From Sphingobacteriales bacterium (lineage in GTDB: Bacteria > Bacteroidota > Bacteroidia > Sphingobacteriales > Sphingobacteriaceae): DNA of 64,000 nt. The position numbers were made by a program, and so were the translations under genes. The stretch covers positions 121,544-185,543 of the forward strand of contig JAPLFD010000020.1 in assembly GCA_026390835.1 (NCBI GenBank). Reading direction: 5' to 3'. Under the pieces are notes generated by a model. The model saw only the letters and a program-made list of their open reading frames with translations, was not told the DNA's origin and ran no database searches. Below are positions 17,150-25,804 of this stretch, piece after piece. The number at the start of each line of letters is the position of its first letter. Position 1 is the first letter of the stretch.

Positions 17150-17422
17150 CTGTGGCAGTGTAAACCGCTACTGCGCCGATGTAAAGTCTTACTGCGGCAG
17201 TGCAATGTCTTACTGTGGCAGTGCAATACCTCACTGCGCCGATGAACCTTGTAACTGTGGCAGTGCAATCCCTTACTGTGCCGATGAACCTTGTAACTGT
17301 GGCAGTGCAATGTCTTACTGCGCTGATGCATTTGCTTACTGTGGCAGTGCAACCCGCTACTGCGCCAATGAACCTTGTAACTGTGGCAGTCCAATCCCTT
17401 ACTGTGCCGATGAACCTTATTA
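17150..17422. repeat. Tandem array of thirteen 21-bp units
   Basis: Exactly 273 bp = 13 x 21. Units begin CTG(T/C)G and come in two classes. Class A starts CTGTGGCAGTGCAA; class B starts CTGCGCCGATG or CTGTGCCGATG and mostly ends AACCTTGTAA. From unit 4 on they strictly alternate A-B, giving a 42-bp higher-order period. Because 21 is divisible by 3, several frames stay open on both strands. On the plus strand from 17205 the frame would give Cys-rich heptads (YCGSAIP, YCADEPC). No start or ribosome site makes translation convincing. Not CRISPR: there are no unique spacers. Confidence 0.92.
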
Positions 17423-17435
17423 CTTTGTTGGTGGC

Positions 17436-17850
17436 TCTTCCCACCCCGCCCTTCGGGCACCCCTCCATAGGAGGGGAATTAATGAAGAAGCCAGGCCCGG
17501 CAGAACGGCGGGCCAGCGTAAAAGCCTTGTGGGCAGAAGCATCGTTCTGCCTTGAGTTTTTGCATACTTTTTTATCAAGAAAAAAGTATGAGAAATACCA
17601 ATGTAGGAACTAAAGTACCGGATCCCGACCCTACGGTTTTTACCTACCTTTTTGATCAAGCAAAAAGGTAAAACAACAACCCCAAACCAACAAATCCTTC
17701 GACAAGCTCAGGATGACAAAAAGAAAATAGATTCCCCTCCCGCGGAGGGGTGGTCGAAGACCGAGGTGGTTTAAAAGCCACGCCCCGGCAAAACGGCGGG
17801 CCAGCGTAAAGGCCTTGTGCGCAGCATTCCTTGGCCCACATGTTTATAAA
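17436..17850. repeat. Cluster of dispersed palindromic intergenic repeats; no gene
   Basis: No credible coding sequence. Elements seen: CACCCCTCCATAGGAGGGG near 17460 and an inverted relative (CCCCTCCCGCGGAGGGGTGG) near 17734; CGGCGGGCCAGCGTAAA near 17506 and again near 17791; CTTCGACAAGCTCAGGATGA near 17698, a common bacterial dispersed motif. There are also two hairpins with the same ATCAAG loop: CATACTTTTTT/AAAAAAGTATG at 17564-17591 and ACCTTTTTG/CAAAAAGGT at about 17645-17668. Another copy of the CGGCCCGGCAGAAC motif occurs near 19637. Confidence 0.7.
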
Positions 17851-17861
17851 CAGATGAGCGC

Positions 17862-18317
17862 TTATTGTCTCCTATAAGCAGCCACAACCAACCCGTACGA
17901 CTCTTCTAAAGTAGTTGGGAACAAGCCCCCAAATTCTTGGATAACCCCATTATTAATAAGCTGATCTGCACTTGCTTCGCTGTAAATACGACTTTTTATC
18001 ACCTCAGTAGAACGCATCTCATTTTGTAAAATCACATGCTCAGTATTTCTGTTTTCTGTAGAAGAACAATCTTCACTTTCGAAATCTCGTACTTTTAATG
18101 CCGTTTCAAACATTTTTGCAGACTCAATAGCCAAGCAAGTGCTCACATAGTTCGACGGCACATTATATATTCGCTTAGGCGTTTGGGTAGTTAATGTTTT
18201 TTTACAATAATGGCAAGTCTGGGTAATGGAATAATAAGTAACCGTATACTTTATGTCGGTTACTTCTTGAGGGTAAAACCAACTGCTAAGTAGAATAGAG
18301 ATGAGTAGCGTTTTCAT
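17862..18317 (-). CDS. Orphan exported protein with CxxC motif
   Basis: 151 residues with a short signal-like N terminus (MKTLLISILLSSWFYP). Visible features are a CHYCKKT motif near residue 36 that could bind metal or form a disulfide, two further Cys (C62, C83), and a charged central part. I do not recognise the family. It begins 14 nt after the end of the 374-aa gene on the same strand, so they are likely co-transcribed. It lies in an accessory stretch full of repeats, which suggests lineage-specific or transferred genes. Confidence 0.6.
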   Translation of the reverse strand: MKTLLISILLSSWFYPQEVTDIKYTVTYYSITQTCHYCKKTLTTQTPKRIYNVPSNYVSTCLAIESAKMFETALKVRDFESEDCSSTENRNTEHVILQNEMRSTEVIKSRIYSEASADQLINNGVIQEFGGLFPTTLEESYGLVVAAYRRQ

Positions 18318-18331
18318 TTAGTGGTGAAATT

Positions 18332-19456
18332 TTAAAAATCTTCGACCAAGATTTTTGTATTTGATGGATCAACCCATGTATTCTCATTATCAATAAGTGT
18401 TGCCCATAATTTCTGAGGCTCAAGATAAATCTTGGTTAATATTTCTGCAAATAAAGAAGGGTTGTTGGCAAAATCCTGTGCTCTAACTATTCCATCGGTT
18501 CCTCCTCTATAAGGTTTAGCTAGACTCCAAAAGATAAGATTAGGATTATTGGTTAGAAAATCGGTCACAAATTTTGTGGTATTGGTTTCTACTCTAGGTA
18601 AAGAATTACTTAAATATCTGTCTAGCAAATCCTGAAATTCTCCTGCTATATAATCTACACTTCCATCATCTCTTAGTACAACTGCCATTGCTTTTTTTGA
18701 ATTTCCTGGATCCTGAACAAAGAAAGCCTTAAAGGTATTGGCGTTCAAAATTCTCATGTATTCTTTGCCTTTGTAGTAGAAGAAAAATTCGTAGAAATCA
18801 TCACTTCTCCCATAATTCCCGTGATCACATACTCCAATCATTTTATAATCCCCTTTTGAGCGATAGTATCTGTCTACCATGGGCACTCCTGTGCTATCCA
18901 TATACATCACATAGCCTTGGGCTCCAATGGTATCTTTTCCGTCTTTAGATAGGCCCATGAAATCAGCCCGTTGCATATAGGTTTGAATGGCTAATTCTCC
19001 AGAATTGGTGGTAAATTGATTATAGTTATAGTTTGCAGGGAGTGGGCTTGGTACGCATATGTTATTTGCACCCATAGTTGGGGAGTAGTAATAGTCCCAT
19101 ACTGGTGTACTTGTGCTTACTTTAGTAAAGCGTTTAGTAGTATAATTTAATGCTTCGCTAACGGTTAACCGAATTACTCTATTATAAATGAAATCACAAC
19201 TTCTGAAGCTTTTTGGGGTTAATTGGTATCTGTTAGTGGCTACCCCGTTTACAGTCCAAATTTTATTCGAACTGTTATTAAGATCGGATTTTCCTCCAGT
19301 TCCTCCACAAGCTATGAGTAGCGGTGTCCAGTCTTTATCATAATAAATATAGAATACTTTATACTCACTTGCCGGGGCCAATGTTTGAGCTGTCAGTGGT
19401 TTGATAAATAATAACAGAAATGAGACTAAGAAAGTTTTTAAGAAGATCTTTTTCAT
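18332..19456 (-). CDS. Orphan exported protein of unknown function
   Basis: 374 residues with a clear signal peptide (MKKIFLKTFLVSFLLLFIKPLTAQ). The mature part is rich in Tyr, Asn and Asp with no recognisable catalytic motif (for example YKVFYIYYDKDWTPLLIACGG, MIGVCDHGNYGRSDDFYEFFF, LDRYLSNSLPRVE). The C-terminal third (TKFVTDFLTNNPNLIFWSLAKP to TWVDPSNTKILVEDF) looks helical. It may be a secreted effector-like or surface protein, but this cannot be supported further. It is the first gene of the pair with the 151-aa CxxC protein; no nearby immunity-type or enzyme gene offers context. Confidence 0.65.
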   Translation of the reverse strand: MKKIFLKTFLVSFLLLFIKPLTAQTLAPASEYKVFYIYYDKDWTPLLIACGGTGGKSDLNNSSNKIWTVNGVATNRYQLTPKSFRSCDFIYNRVIRLTVSEALNYTTKRFTKVSTSTPVWDYYYSPTMGANNICVPSPLPANYNYNQFTTNSGELAIQTYMQRADFMGLSKDGKDTIGAQGYVMYMDSTGVPMVDRYYRSKGDYKMIGVCDHGNYGRSDDFYEFFFYYKGKEYMRILNANTFKAFFVQDPGNSKKAMAVVLRDDGSVDYIAGEFQDLLDRYLSNSLPRVETNTTKFVTDFLTNNPNLIFWSLAKPYRGGTDGIVRAQDFANNPSLFAEILTKIYLEPQKLWATLIDNENTWVDPSNTKILVEDF

Positions 19457-19546
19457 ATAATTATTAGTTATAAATATGATTTTACAGTAGCGGTATTATT
19501 AGTGAAGTTATAATAATTAATAGAACAAATAACAGCTATGTACAAG

Positions 19547-19599
19547 TCATCGCCCAAAATCATCCTGCACCCGCACAATATCCGCCTCATCCGAAGGCC
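19547..19599 (-). pseudogene. Duplicated C-terminal scrap of the cupin gene
   Basis: Read on the minus strand, this 53-bp stretch codes PSDEADIVRVQDDFGR then TGA. The intact cupin gene, 1.4 kb away, ends PSDEEDIVRVQDDFGR then TAA. The nucleotide match is about 47 of 51 positions. Nothing else of the cupin gene is present, and the adjacent DNA holds a dispersed-repeat motif (CGGCCCGGCAGAAC). It is best read as debris of a duplication; the remainder of 19457-19712 shows no gene. Confidence 0.65.
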
Positions 19600-19712
19600 T
19601 ATATGTTTACAAACAAATAAAAATAAAAAAGCCACGGCCCGGCAGAACAGCCATCCCCAATCATAAAACAGCAACAACACAAAGCCCTTCAGAGAAATTT
19701 GAGTTTTTTACC

Positions 19713-20870
19713 CTAGGTTTTCTCAATAGCAATAGACACTAGATCCAATTTATTAAAGTCCCAACGGCTACTGGTATCGGTAGTAAACATGCGGTACAGC
19801 TTAGCCGAGCAACCCTCAATAACTCTATTATGAGCCATTACACCCGTATAAATCGGGTCGTGGCCAGCAATATCTTCTCGGTATAGTTTCTTTACCGGTT
19901 CCCACACGTAGCCATCGGTGCTCATAGATACCAACACATTCCATGTAGGTGGATTAACATTTCCCAAAATACAGCTCGGATAAAAGGCTACATATTTTTG
20001 TAAAGCAGGCACATAAAAAGGGTCGATATCGCCAACCACACCCCAGGTAGTAAAATTGGGCATTAAATCTACCGACTGCCCTTTTAGGCCAGGTTGGTTC
20101 CAATTTTGGCCATTCCACTTGTTAAATACGGGCGTGGTATTTGCCTGTGCCGCTGCAATAACTGCCTGCAGAGGAGCTCTTGAAACCGCCAGTTGATTTT
20201 TAGTGCCATTGGCCTGCATATCGGTATGGTAAACCATCATGTAGTTTACCCCATGTTCATTTTTAATAATAAAGCCACCATTGCCCATGGTTAAGGCATG
20301 GTAGGGGTCGGTTTCATCGCTAGCATGATGATCAATAATGGTACCTAGATCGGTCCAACTTAACCCAAAATTTGTAGATTTTGCCATTCTTAGGCTTACA
20401 TGAGCAAAAAAGTTAGGATTGCTAGGATCGCTTTTTTCATGGTGGGTAACCATTAATAATAAGCCAGATGCAGTATCGTAATACACCGGCCCACCACTAC
20501 CTAGCCAATTGCCTTGCGCATCTAACATAGGCACCCGAATGCCGGCCGTAATTTTTTTTCCGTCGGCAGAAAACTTCGCCCGCATAATATCGCCTGCATC
20601 TCCAAAGCCAAAGCCATAATACTCTTGCGTGGTGGGGTGTTTGCAAAATCCAATTAACGAATCGGGCCAGGAGGCCAAATTAAAACTTAATAATTCTTGG
20701 TGTGAGGCTACTTCTACAACCGATTGCTCTTTAAATCCGGCCTCAGCCAAGGGTACACCGCAGGCACTTAGTTCCGTATTTTTTTTCTTACAAGCATACC
20801 ACGAACTTAACGGCAATAAGCTAAATGCTACTGCTTTGCTGCTGTTTAGTATGAAGGATCTGCGTTGCAT
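19713..20870 (-). CDS. Exported sialidase/glycosidase-like beta-propeller protein
   Basis: 385 residues. The N terminus MQRRSFILNSSKAVAFSLLPLSSWYACKKK has an RRSF motif plus hydrophobic stretch, resembling a Tat signal, with a Cys at about residue 27 that could be a lipidation site. The body shows blade-like units of the exo-sialidase/BNR type: LRMAKSTNFGLSWTDLGTIIDHH, WNVLVSMSTDGYVWEPVKKLY, and GGFIIKNEHGVNYMMVYHTD. Such folds hydrolyse or bind glycans, but catalytic residues cannot be assigned by eye. It lies downstream of the cupin gene on the same strand (50 bp). Substrate unknown. Confidence 0.7.
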   Translation of the reverse strand: MQRRSFILNSSKAVAFSLLPLSSWYACKKKNTELSACGVPLAEAGFKEQSVVEVASHQELLSFNLASWPDSLIGFCKHPTTQEYYGFGFGDAGDIMRAKFSADGKKITAGIRVPMLDAQGNWLGSGGPVYYDTASGLLLMVTHHEKSDPSNPNFFAHVSLRMAKSTNFGLSWTDLGTIIDHHASDETDPYHALTMGNGGFIIKNEHGVNYMMVYHTDMQANGTKNQLAVSRAPLQAVIAAAQANTTPVFNKWNGQNWNQPGLKGQSVDLMPNFTTWGVVGDIDPFYVPALQKYVAFYPSCILGNVNPPTWNVLVSMSTDGYVWEPVKKLYREDIAGHDPIYTGVMAHNRVIEGCSAKLYRMFTTDTSSRWDFNKLDLVSIAIEKT

Positions 20871-20920
20871 ATCCTAATTTACAAAATACTTATTTTAACA
20901 AAAAAAGTTTTTTTAATTTT

Positions 20921-21424
20921 TTATCGCCCAAAATCATCTTGTACCCGCACAATATCCTCCTCATCCGAAGGCTGAGAAGAATCCGTATGCTGCCAAATCT
21001 CGGCCACAATACCCCAAGTATCCAAGCCAATTAAGCGGTGGCGTTCACCCTGCTGTAAGGTAATGCGTTCACCCACAGAAAGGGTTTTTAGGGGGCCTTC
21101 CACATCCGTAAAGCTGGTACAAACTCCAGCAGTACCCCGCACCAAACACCAAATCTCTGCCCGGCGGTGGTGGTATTGCCACGACAAACGTGTACCCGGA
21201 GCCACCAACAAAATCTTCGGACTCAATTTCCCCGAAATTTTTAAGTCGTTTACATCCAAACCCTCAAAATAGGTATTGGCAAAAGCCTGCGCTTGCGCTT
21301 CCTCGATTACAAAAAAACCACCCCAAGGGCGTTCGGTATCCTCTTGTACAATGGTAAAACCTTGTTCAAGCAATTCGTTTTTTAGTTCGGCAAATACAGT
21401 GCCTTTAGGTTGCATGCTAGTCAT
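20921..21424 (-). CDS. Cupin, phosphomannose isomerase type II-like
   Basis: About 167 residues from the ATG at 21424 (MTSMQPKGTVFAELK); the ATG at 21415 is an equally good start. The longer open frame to 21496 would run into the divergent nitroreductase promoter and is not used. The motifs RPWGGFFVIEE, KILLVAPGTRLSWQYHHRRAEIW, VGERITLQQGERHRL and VAEIWQHT are those of the cupin domain of type II mannose-6-phosphate isomerases, where the His residues bind the metal. Stand-alone cupins of this type probably act in sugar-phosphate isomerisation; the exact substrate is uncertain. Its last 16 codons recur as a scrap at 19547. Confidence 0.82.
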   Translation of the reverse strand: MTSMQPKGTVFAELKNELLEQGFTIVQEDTERPWGGFFVIEEAQAQAFANTYFEGLDVNDLKISGKLSPKILLVAPGTRLSWQYHHRRAEIWCLVRGTAGVCTSFTDVEGPLKTLSVGERITLQQGERHRLIGLDTWGIVAEIWQHTDSSQPSDEEDIVRVQDDFGR

Positions 21425-21501
21425 TGGTTTCGAAATTAAGCAATTCAGCAAATAAATATCACAGAAAAAAACTAGTTTTATACCAAACCAATACACACAC
21501 C

Positions 21502-22269
21502 ATGGCCAAAGCCGATATCTTTTCTAAAGTTCCCGAATTAAACTATTCGGAACCAGCCGCCAAAACCGATTTTGAAGCCTTCAAAACCGTAGTACACAGC
21601 CGCCGCAGCATACGGGTATACGAACCAACCCCCATACCCGATGCCGTTATGCGTGAATGTTTGGAATTAACACTCTTAGCACCCAACTCCTCCAACTTAC
21701 AACCTTGGGAATTTTTCTGGGTACGCTCTGCAGAAAAGAAAGCCGAATTGGTAAAACTATGCCTATCGCAACCGGCGGCACGTACGGCCCCCGAGTTAAT
21801 CGTAGCTGTAGCCCGACCCGATTATTGGAAAATAAACCGAGAACGCATGTTGGAATTGCTTACCCAAAACGGAGAGAAAGGTTCGGGTTACCAATACTAT
21901 AAAAAAATTACCCCATTGGCCTATAACCTAGGCTTCCTAAACATCTTTGGTTTCTTTAAAAAAGGCTTAATTTGGTTTAAGGGACTCACAGAAGTAACAC
22001 CACGCATACCTACATCTAGCCTGGAATTAGAACTATGGGCACAAAAAACAACCGCCTTGGCTTGCCAAAATCTCATGCTATCGCTACGGGCAGCCGGCTA
22101 CGACTCTTGCCCCATGGAAGGCATGGATGGCGTACGGGTGAAGAAACTATTAGACTTGCCTAGCCAAGCAGAAATATGCATGGTTATTAGTGCAGGTAAA
22201 CGAGCAGCCGGTGGCGTATACGGTCCCCGCATCCGTTTCGATAGCTCGTATTTTATTCACGAAGTATAA
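21502..22269 (+). CDS. Nitroreductase-family FMN oxidoreductase
   Basis: 255 residues from the ATG at 21502 (MAKADIFSKVPEL). An upstream in-frame ATG at 21424 would add an unlikely basic leader overlapping the cupin start. The N-terminal FMN-binding signature HSRRSIRVYEPTPIPDAV is followed by LTLLAPNSSNLQPWEFFWV and, near the C terminus, CMVISAGKRAAGGVYGPRIRF, all typical of the nitroreductase fold. It probably reduces quinones or nitro-compounds using NAD(P)H; the substrate is not predictable. The gene ends exactly next to the convergent recO gene, with no spacer. Confidence 0.88.
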   Translation: MAKADIFSKVPELNYSEPAAKTDFEAFKTVVHSRRSIRVYEPTPIPDAVMRECLELTLLAPNSSNLQPWEFFWVRSAEKKAELVKLCLSQPAARTAPELIVAVARPDYWKINRERMLELLTQNGEKGSGYQYYKKITPLAYNLGFLNIFGFFKKGLIWFKGLTEVTPRIPTSSLELELWAQKTTALACQNLMLSLRAAGYDSCPMEGMDGVRVKKLLDLPSQAEICMVISAGKRAAGGVYGPRIRFDSSYFIHEV

Positions 22270-22995
22270 TTAGGCAAAAATTTCGGCCAATACCGCTTGC
22301 GATTTCAATTCGCCAAAATGATCTACATGCAGGCGATAATAATCCAACAAATGCTCTAACAATTGGCGGCGGTCGGTAGCACGTATCTGCAATTGCGCTA
22401 AAGCTTCAAACTCACTTTCAATTAGAGCTTGCCAATGCACGCAAATTTCGGGTGCAATCAAAAAATCGTGCGCAGGAGGGTGGGTACTGTAACAAGCGTT
22501 TTGCAAATCGAAATAGGCCTGCGGACTATAGCCTTTTTTCTCTGGAAAGAAACCTAAAAACCGAGTTAAGCGTAGTAGAAAATACAGGTGGAAATTGGCC
22601 AGGCCTTCTTCCAACCTATCCAGTAACTCTATGGAGTGAAAAATAAACTCAAACAACGCGTCGTCTTGCCCCTGTTGCCGTACCGATTTATAAATAACCT
22701 CATTTAAAAACAAAGCCAAGCTACTCTTTACAATATCGTAGGGAATAGTTTGCAGTTGCGGCGTTTGCCGAATTTCAGATACCCGTTGCACCTGTGTAGT
22801 CGTTTTGGCATACACCACCATATCTAGCAAGTGCAGCGGCTGCAGCATGTTTAAGCTAATTTTAGCCTTCGGCTTTTTTACCCCGTTAATGATATACGAT
22901 TGTAGACCAAACTTTTCGGTAAAAACCTGCACAATTACACTACTTTCCGAGTAATTTGTACACTTAAAAACAATACCTCGGGTTTTATGGAGCAT
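22270..22995 (-). CDS. recO: DNA repair protein RecO
   Basis: 241 residues. The N-terminal OB-fold is visible as HKTRGIVFKCTNYSESSVIVQVFTEKFG with SYIINGVKKPKAK, followed by the PLHLLDMVVY strand and the helical region (SLALFLNEVIYKSVRQQGQDDALFEFIFHSIELLD). A zinc-binding Cys cluster as in some RecO proteins is absent, which is common in Bacteroidota. RecO works with RecR and RecF to load RecA at SSB-coated gaps; recF is also in this window. It is divergent from the RND transporter gene. Confidence 0.93.
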   Translation of the reverse strand: MLHKTRGIVFKCTNYSESSVIVQVFTEKFGLQSYIINGVKKPKAKISLNMLQPLHLLDMVVYAKTTTQVQRVSEIRQTPQLQTIPYDIVKSSLALFLNEVIYKSVRQQGQDDALFEFIFHSIELLDRLEEGLANFHLYFLLRLTRFLGFFPEKKGYSPQAYFDLQNACYSTHPPAHDFLIAPEICVHWQALIESEFEALAQLQIRATDRRQLLEHLLDYYRLHVDHFGELKSQAVLAEIFA

Positions 22996-23071
22996 TTGGC
23001 AAAATTTTGAGCCCCCAATTTAGGAAATTTTGTAGTTTTACGGCTACAAATACCTACCTATACGGCCTTTT

Positions 23072-25423
23072 ATGTGGAAAAAACTTGCGCAGTTTATCTT
23101 AGCTAACCGAATTAGTTTACTTATTTTATTGCTAGCCAGTACTATTTTTATGGCTTGGCAGGCTTCTAAAGTTCGTTTATCTTTTAATGCGGGTAAGGTA
23201 TTACCCCTCACCGATTCGGCTTATATAGACTACAATGCCTTCAAAAAAACATTTGGCGAAGACGGTAGCGTGATGGTTGTGGGCATTCAATCGGACAGTT
23301 TATTTAGCCCCGGCTTATTTAACGATTGGCTAAAGCTTAGCACCGAGGTGCAAAAAATAGATGGGATTAAACAGGTACTTTCGATTGGCCAACTGTCTGT
23401 TTTAGAAAAAGACACCCTGCAACAAAAATTTACAGCTAGGCCTTTAGCTGCTGGTCCGGTAGCCAATCAACAGGCATTAGATAGCTTAAAGCAACAGCTA
23501 GATCATTTGCCTTTTTACAAAGACCTTATTTATAACCCACAAACCAAGGCCACCGTAATGGCCATTACCTTTGCAGATTCGGTACTTAACTCCGCCAAAC
23601 GTATTGGCGTTATACAATCCATTTTAGATAAGAGCAAGCAGTTTAGCAGTACCCATCAGGTAGCCGTGCATTATTCGGGCTTGCCCTATATCCGTACCGT
23701 TATATCTAAAAAAATATCCGAAGAGTTTGCCCTCTTTATTGGGCTATCTATAGCTATAGGTGCACTCATCTTATACCTCTTTTTCCGCTCCTTTGCCGCC
23801 GTATTTTACCCGGTATTGGTGGTACTTGTGGGCGTAGTGTGGAGCTTGGGTACCCTCGTACTGTTTGGCTACGACATTACTCTGCTCACCGGACTTATTC
23901 CGCCACTTATTGTGGTGATAGGTATTCCCAACAGTATTCTACTCATCAATAAATACCATACATGCCTGGCCGAGGAAGGGGATAAGATAAAAGCTCTACA
24001 ACACGTCATTACCCGAGTAGGCATTACCACCTTTATTGCCAATTTAACTACCGCCATAGGTTTTGGCGTATTGTACTTTACCAATAGTGAGTTGTTGATG
24101 CAATTTGGCAGTGTAGCCGCCATTAACGTAATGGCTACCTGGGTCATTTCGCTCATTTTCATTCCCATCATTTTCAGCTTTTTGCCCGTACCGCATAGCA
24201 AACATACTAGCCACCTCAGTAGCCCTAAAACAGTAAAACTATTGGCTTTTTTAGATCACTTGGCACATCAAAAACGTAACCTTATTTATGTGGCCACACT
24301 TTTGGTAGTGGTTATTTCCTTTATAGGAATATCCCGCATTAAAATAAATGGTTATGTGGTTGATGATTTACCTAAAAAAGACGCTGTGTATAAAGATATG
24401 ACCTTTTTTGCTCAAAACTTTAAAGGCATTTTACCACTTGATATTAGTGTAGATACCCGCCGGAAAAATGGCGTAATGAACCTCTCGGTCATTACCAAAA
24501 TGAACCGATTGCAAGATTTGATCTCCGCACATCCCGAATTTTCGAGAGCCGTATCCTTAGTTGAAGTATTAAAATTTTCATCGCAAACATTTTATGGCGG
24601 CGATACCACTTTTTACCGCTTGCCCAACGAATTGGAAAAGAATTTCATTTTAGGCTATGCCTCCAATTCGGGCAAGGGCAATAGCAATTTGGTAAAAAAC
24701 TTTTTAGATAGTAACCGCCAGGTTACCCGCCTAAGTTTCCAAATGGCCGATGTAGGTTCTGATAAAATGAACAAACTCATTGACGAACTAGAACCTCAAA
24801 TCGATTCTATTTTCAACCCGAAACGTTACCACGTAGAACTCACAGGATCTAGTATCATTTTTATTAAAGGCACCAATTACTTGGTAAAAAACCTCCGCGA
24901 TAGTTTAATACTAGCCGTTCTGCTAATTGCACTATTAATGTGGGGTTTATTTAGAGGTTTCCGCATGATTCTCATTTCACTCATTCCAAACATCGTTCCA
25001 CTTATTATCACCGCCGGAATTATGGGTTTTGCAGGCATACCGCTAAAACCATCTACCATCCTTATCTTTAGTATTGCGTTTGGTATAGCCTCCGATCAAA
25101 CCATTTATTTCTTAACCCGTTACCGCCAAGAGTTGCGTACCACTACTTGGACAATTTCTCAAATTGTGAGCGATACTATTAAAGAAACAGGCCTAAGCAT
25201 GATTTACGTGGCCTTAATCCTATTTTTCGGATTTGGCATTTTCGCCGCCTCTAGCTTTGGTGGTACCGTTGCCCTCGGATTATTGCTGTCTATTACCTTA
25301 TTGGTAGCCTTAATTTCTAATCTTACCCTCTTGCCAGCTTTATTACTAAGCCTGGAGAAGCGTAACCAAAAAGAAAAAATAAAGAAAGGCTTGGTGGAAC
25401 TATCAGCCGAGGAATTGAATTAA
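23072..25423 (+). CDS. RND/MMPL-family inner-membrane exporter
   Basis: 783 residues with the two-fold RND layout: TM1 at about 12-28, a periplasmic loop to about 215, a bundle of five TM segments (215-375, for example FALFIGLSIAIGALILYLFFRSF and DITLLTGLIPPLIVVIGIPNSILLINKY), then a second TM near 405, a second periplasmic loop, and a last bundle from about 610 (LRDSLILAVLLIALLMWGLF, PSTILIFSIAFGIASDQTIYFLTRY). This single-gene MMPL/SSD-like type, related to HpnN proteins, exports lipids or hydrophobic compounds. No membrane-fusion or outer-membrane partner gene is adjacent. Confidence 0.9.
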   Translation: MWKKLAQFILANRISLLILLLASTIFMAWQASKVRLSFNAGKVLPLTDSAYIDYNAFKKTFGEDGSVMVVGIQSDSLFSPGLFNDWLKLSTEVQKIDGIKQVLSIGQLSVLEKDTLQQKFTARPLAAGPVANQQALDSLKQQLDHLPFYKDLIYNPQTKATVMAITFADSVLNSAKRIGVIQSILDKSKQFSSTHQVAVHYSGLPYIRTVISKKISEEFALFIGLSIAIGALILYLFFRSFAAVFYPVLVVLVGVVWSLGTLVLFGYDITLLTGLIPPLIVVIGIPNSILLINKYHTCLAEEGDKIKALQHVITRVGITTFIANLTTAIGFGVLYFTNSELLMQFGSVAAINVMATWVISLIFIPIIFSFLPVPHSKHTSHLSSPKTVKLLAFLDHLAHQKRNLIYVATLLVVVISFIGISRIKINGYVVDDLPKKDAVYKDMTFFAQNFKGILPLDISVDTRRKNGVMNLSVITKMNRLQDLISAHPEFSRAVSLVEVLKFSSQTFYGGDTTFYRLPNELEKNFILGYASNSGKGNSNLVKNFLDSNRQVTRLSFQMADVGSDKMNKLIDELEPQIDSIFNPKRYHVELTGSSIIFIKGTNYLVKNLRDSLILAVLLIALLMWGLFRGFRMILISLIPNIVPLIITAGIMGFAGIPLKPSTILIFSIAFGIASDQTIYFLTRYRQELRTTTWTISQIVSDTIKETGLSMIYVALILFFGFGIFAASSFGGTVALGLLLSITLLVALISNLTLLPALLLSLEKRNQKEKIKKGLVELSAEELN

Positions 25424-25689
25424 TTTTTTTTGTTAGCCTGTTGTTGGTTTTTCTTTCGGTCTAGCAGTTTATGCTGATGTTTCTTTTTTCGGGTTAAACT
25501 GAGCAAAAAGCATAAGCAACCAAAGCCCATGCATAACACACCTAAAACCATTATCCATCCGTAGTTTGGTCCCTTTTCTGTTTGAACACGATAGCCAATA
25601 GCAACTAAAGCCATTCCAATAAGCAGCAGGATAATGCCCATGCAGACATAACGGCATCTAAAAAACTTTTTTACGGGATTATCTTTCAT
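25420..25689 (-). CDS. Small membrane protein, two TM segments
   Basis: 89 residues: basic N terminus (MKDNPVKKFFRCRY), two hydrophobic helices (about 15-31, CMGIILLLIGMALVAIGY; about 43-64, WIMVLGVLCMGFGCLCFLLSL) and a strongly basic Lys/Gln-rich tail. It overlaps the 3' end of the convergent transporter gene by 4 bp. Function unknown. The hydrophobic pattern and basic ends support a real protein, but short genes of this sort are easily over-called. Confidence 0.6.
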   Translation of the reverse strand: MKDNPVKKFFRCRYVCMGIILLLIGMALVAIGYRVQTEKGPNYGWIMVLGVLCMGFGCLCFLLSLTRKKKHQHKLLDRKKNQQQANKKN

Positions 25690-25804
25690 GTTTTTGGTGC
25701 TAAAAAATATATACTACTAACTCAAAAAGGGTGCTGCGTATTATATCCTATTTTCAACTGCTTTTTTTTAACTTTGCAGGCTTAACGTGGAGAGTATAGC
25801 GCTG

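Noticed and set aside
17150..17422. CRISPR array
   Set aside because: Units are contiguous 21-mers without unique spacers, and no cas gene is nearby.
17013..17555. Protein-coding frames across the 21-bp array (both strands)
   Set aside because: Open only because the repeat length is a multiple of three; no start context, and frames overlap one another. Kept as a finding, not a gene.
19468..19680. 70-codon minus-strand frame
   Set aside because: It runs through the cupin scrap in the wrong frame and through a dispersed repeat; no sign of a real protein.
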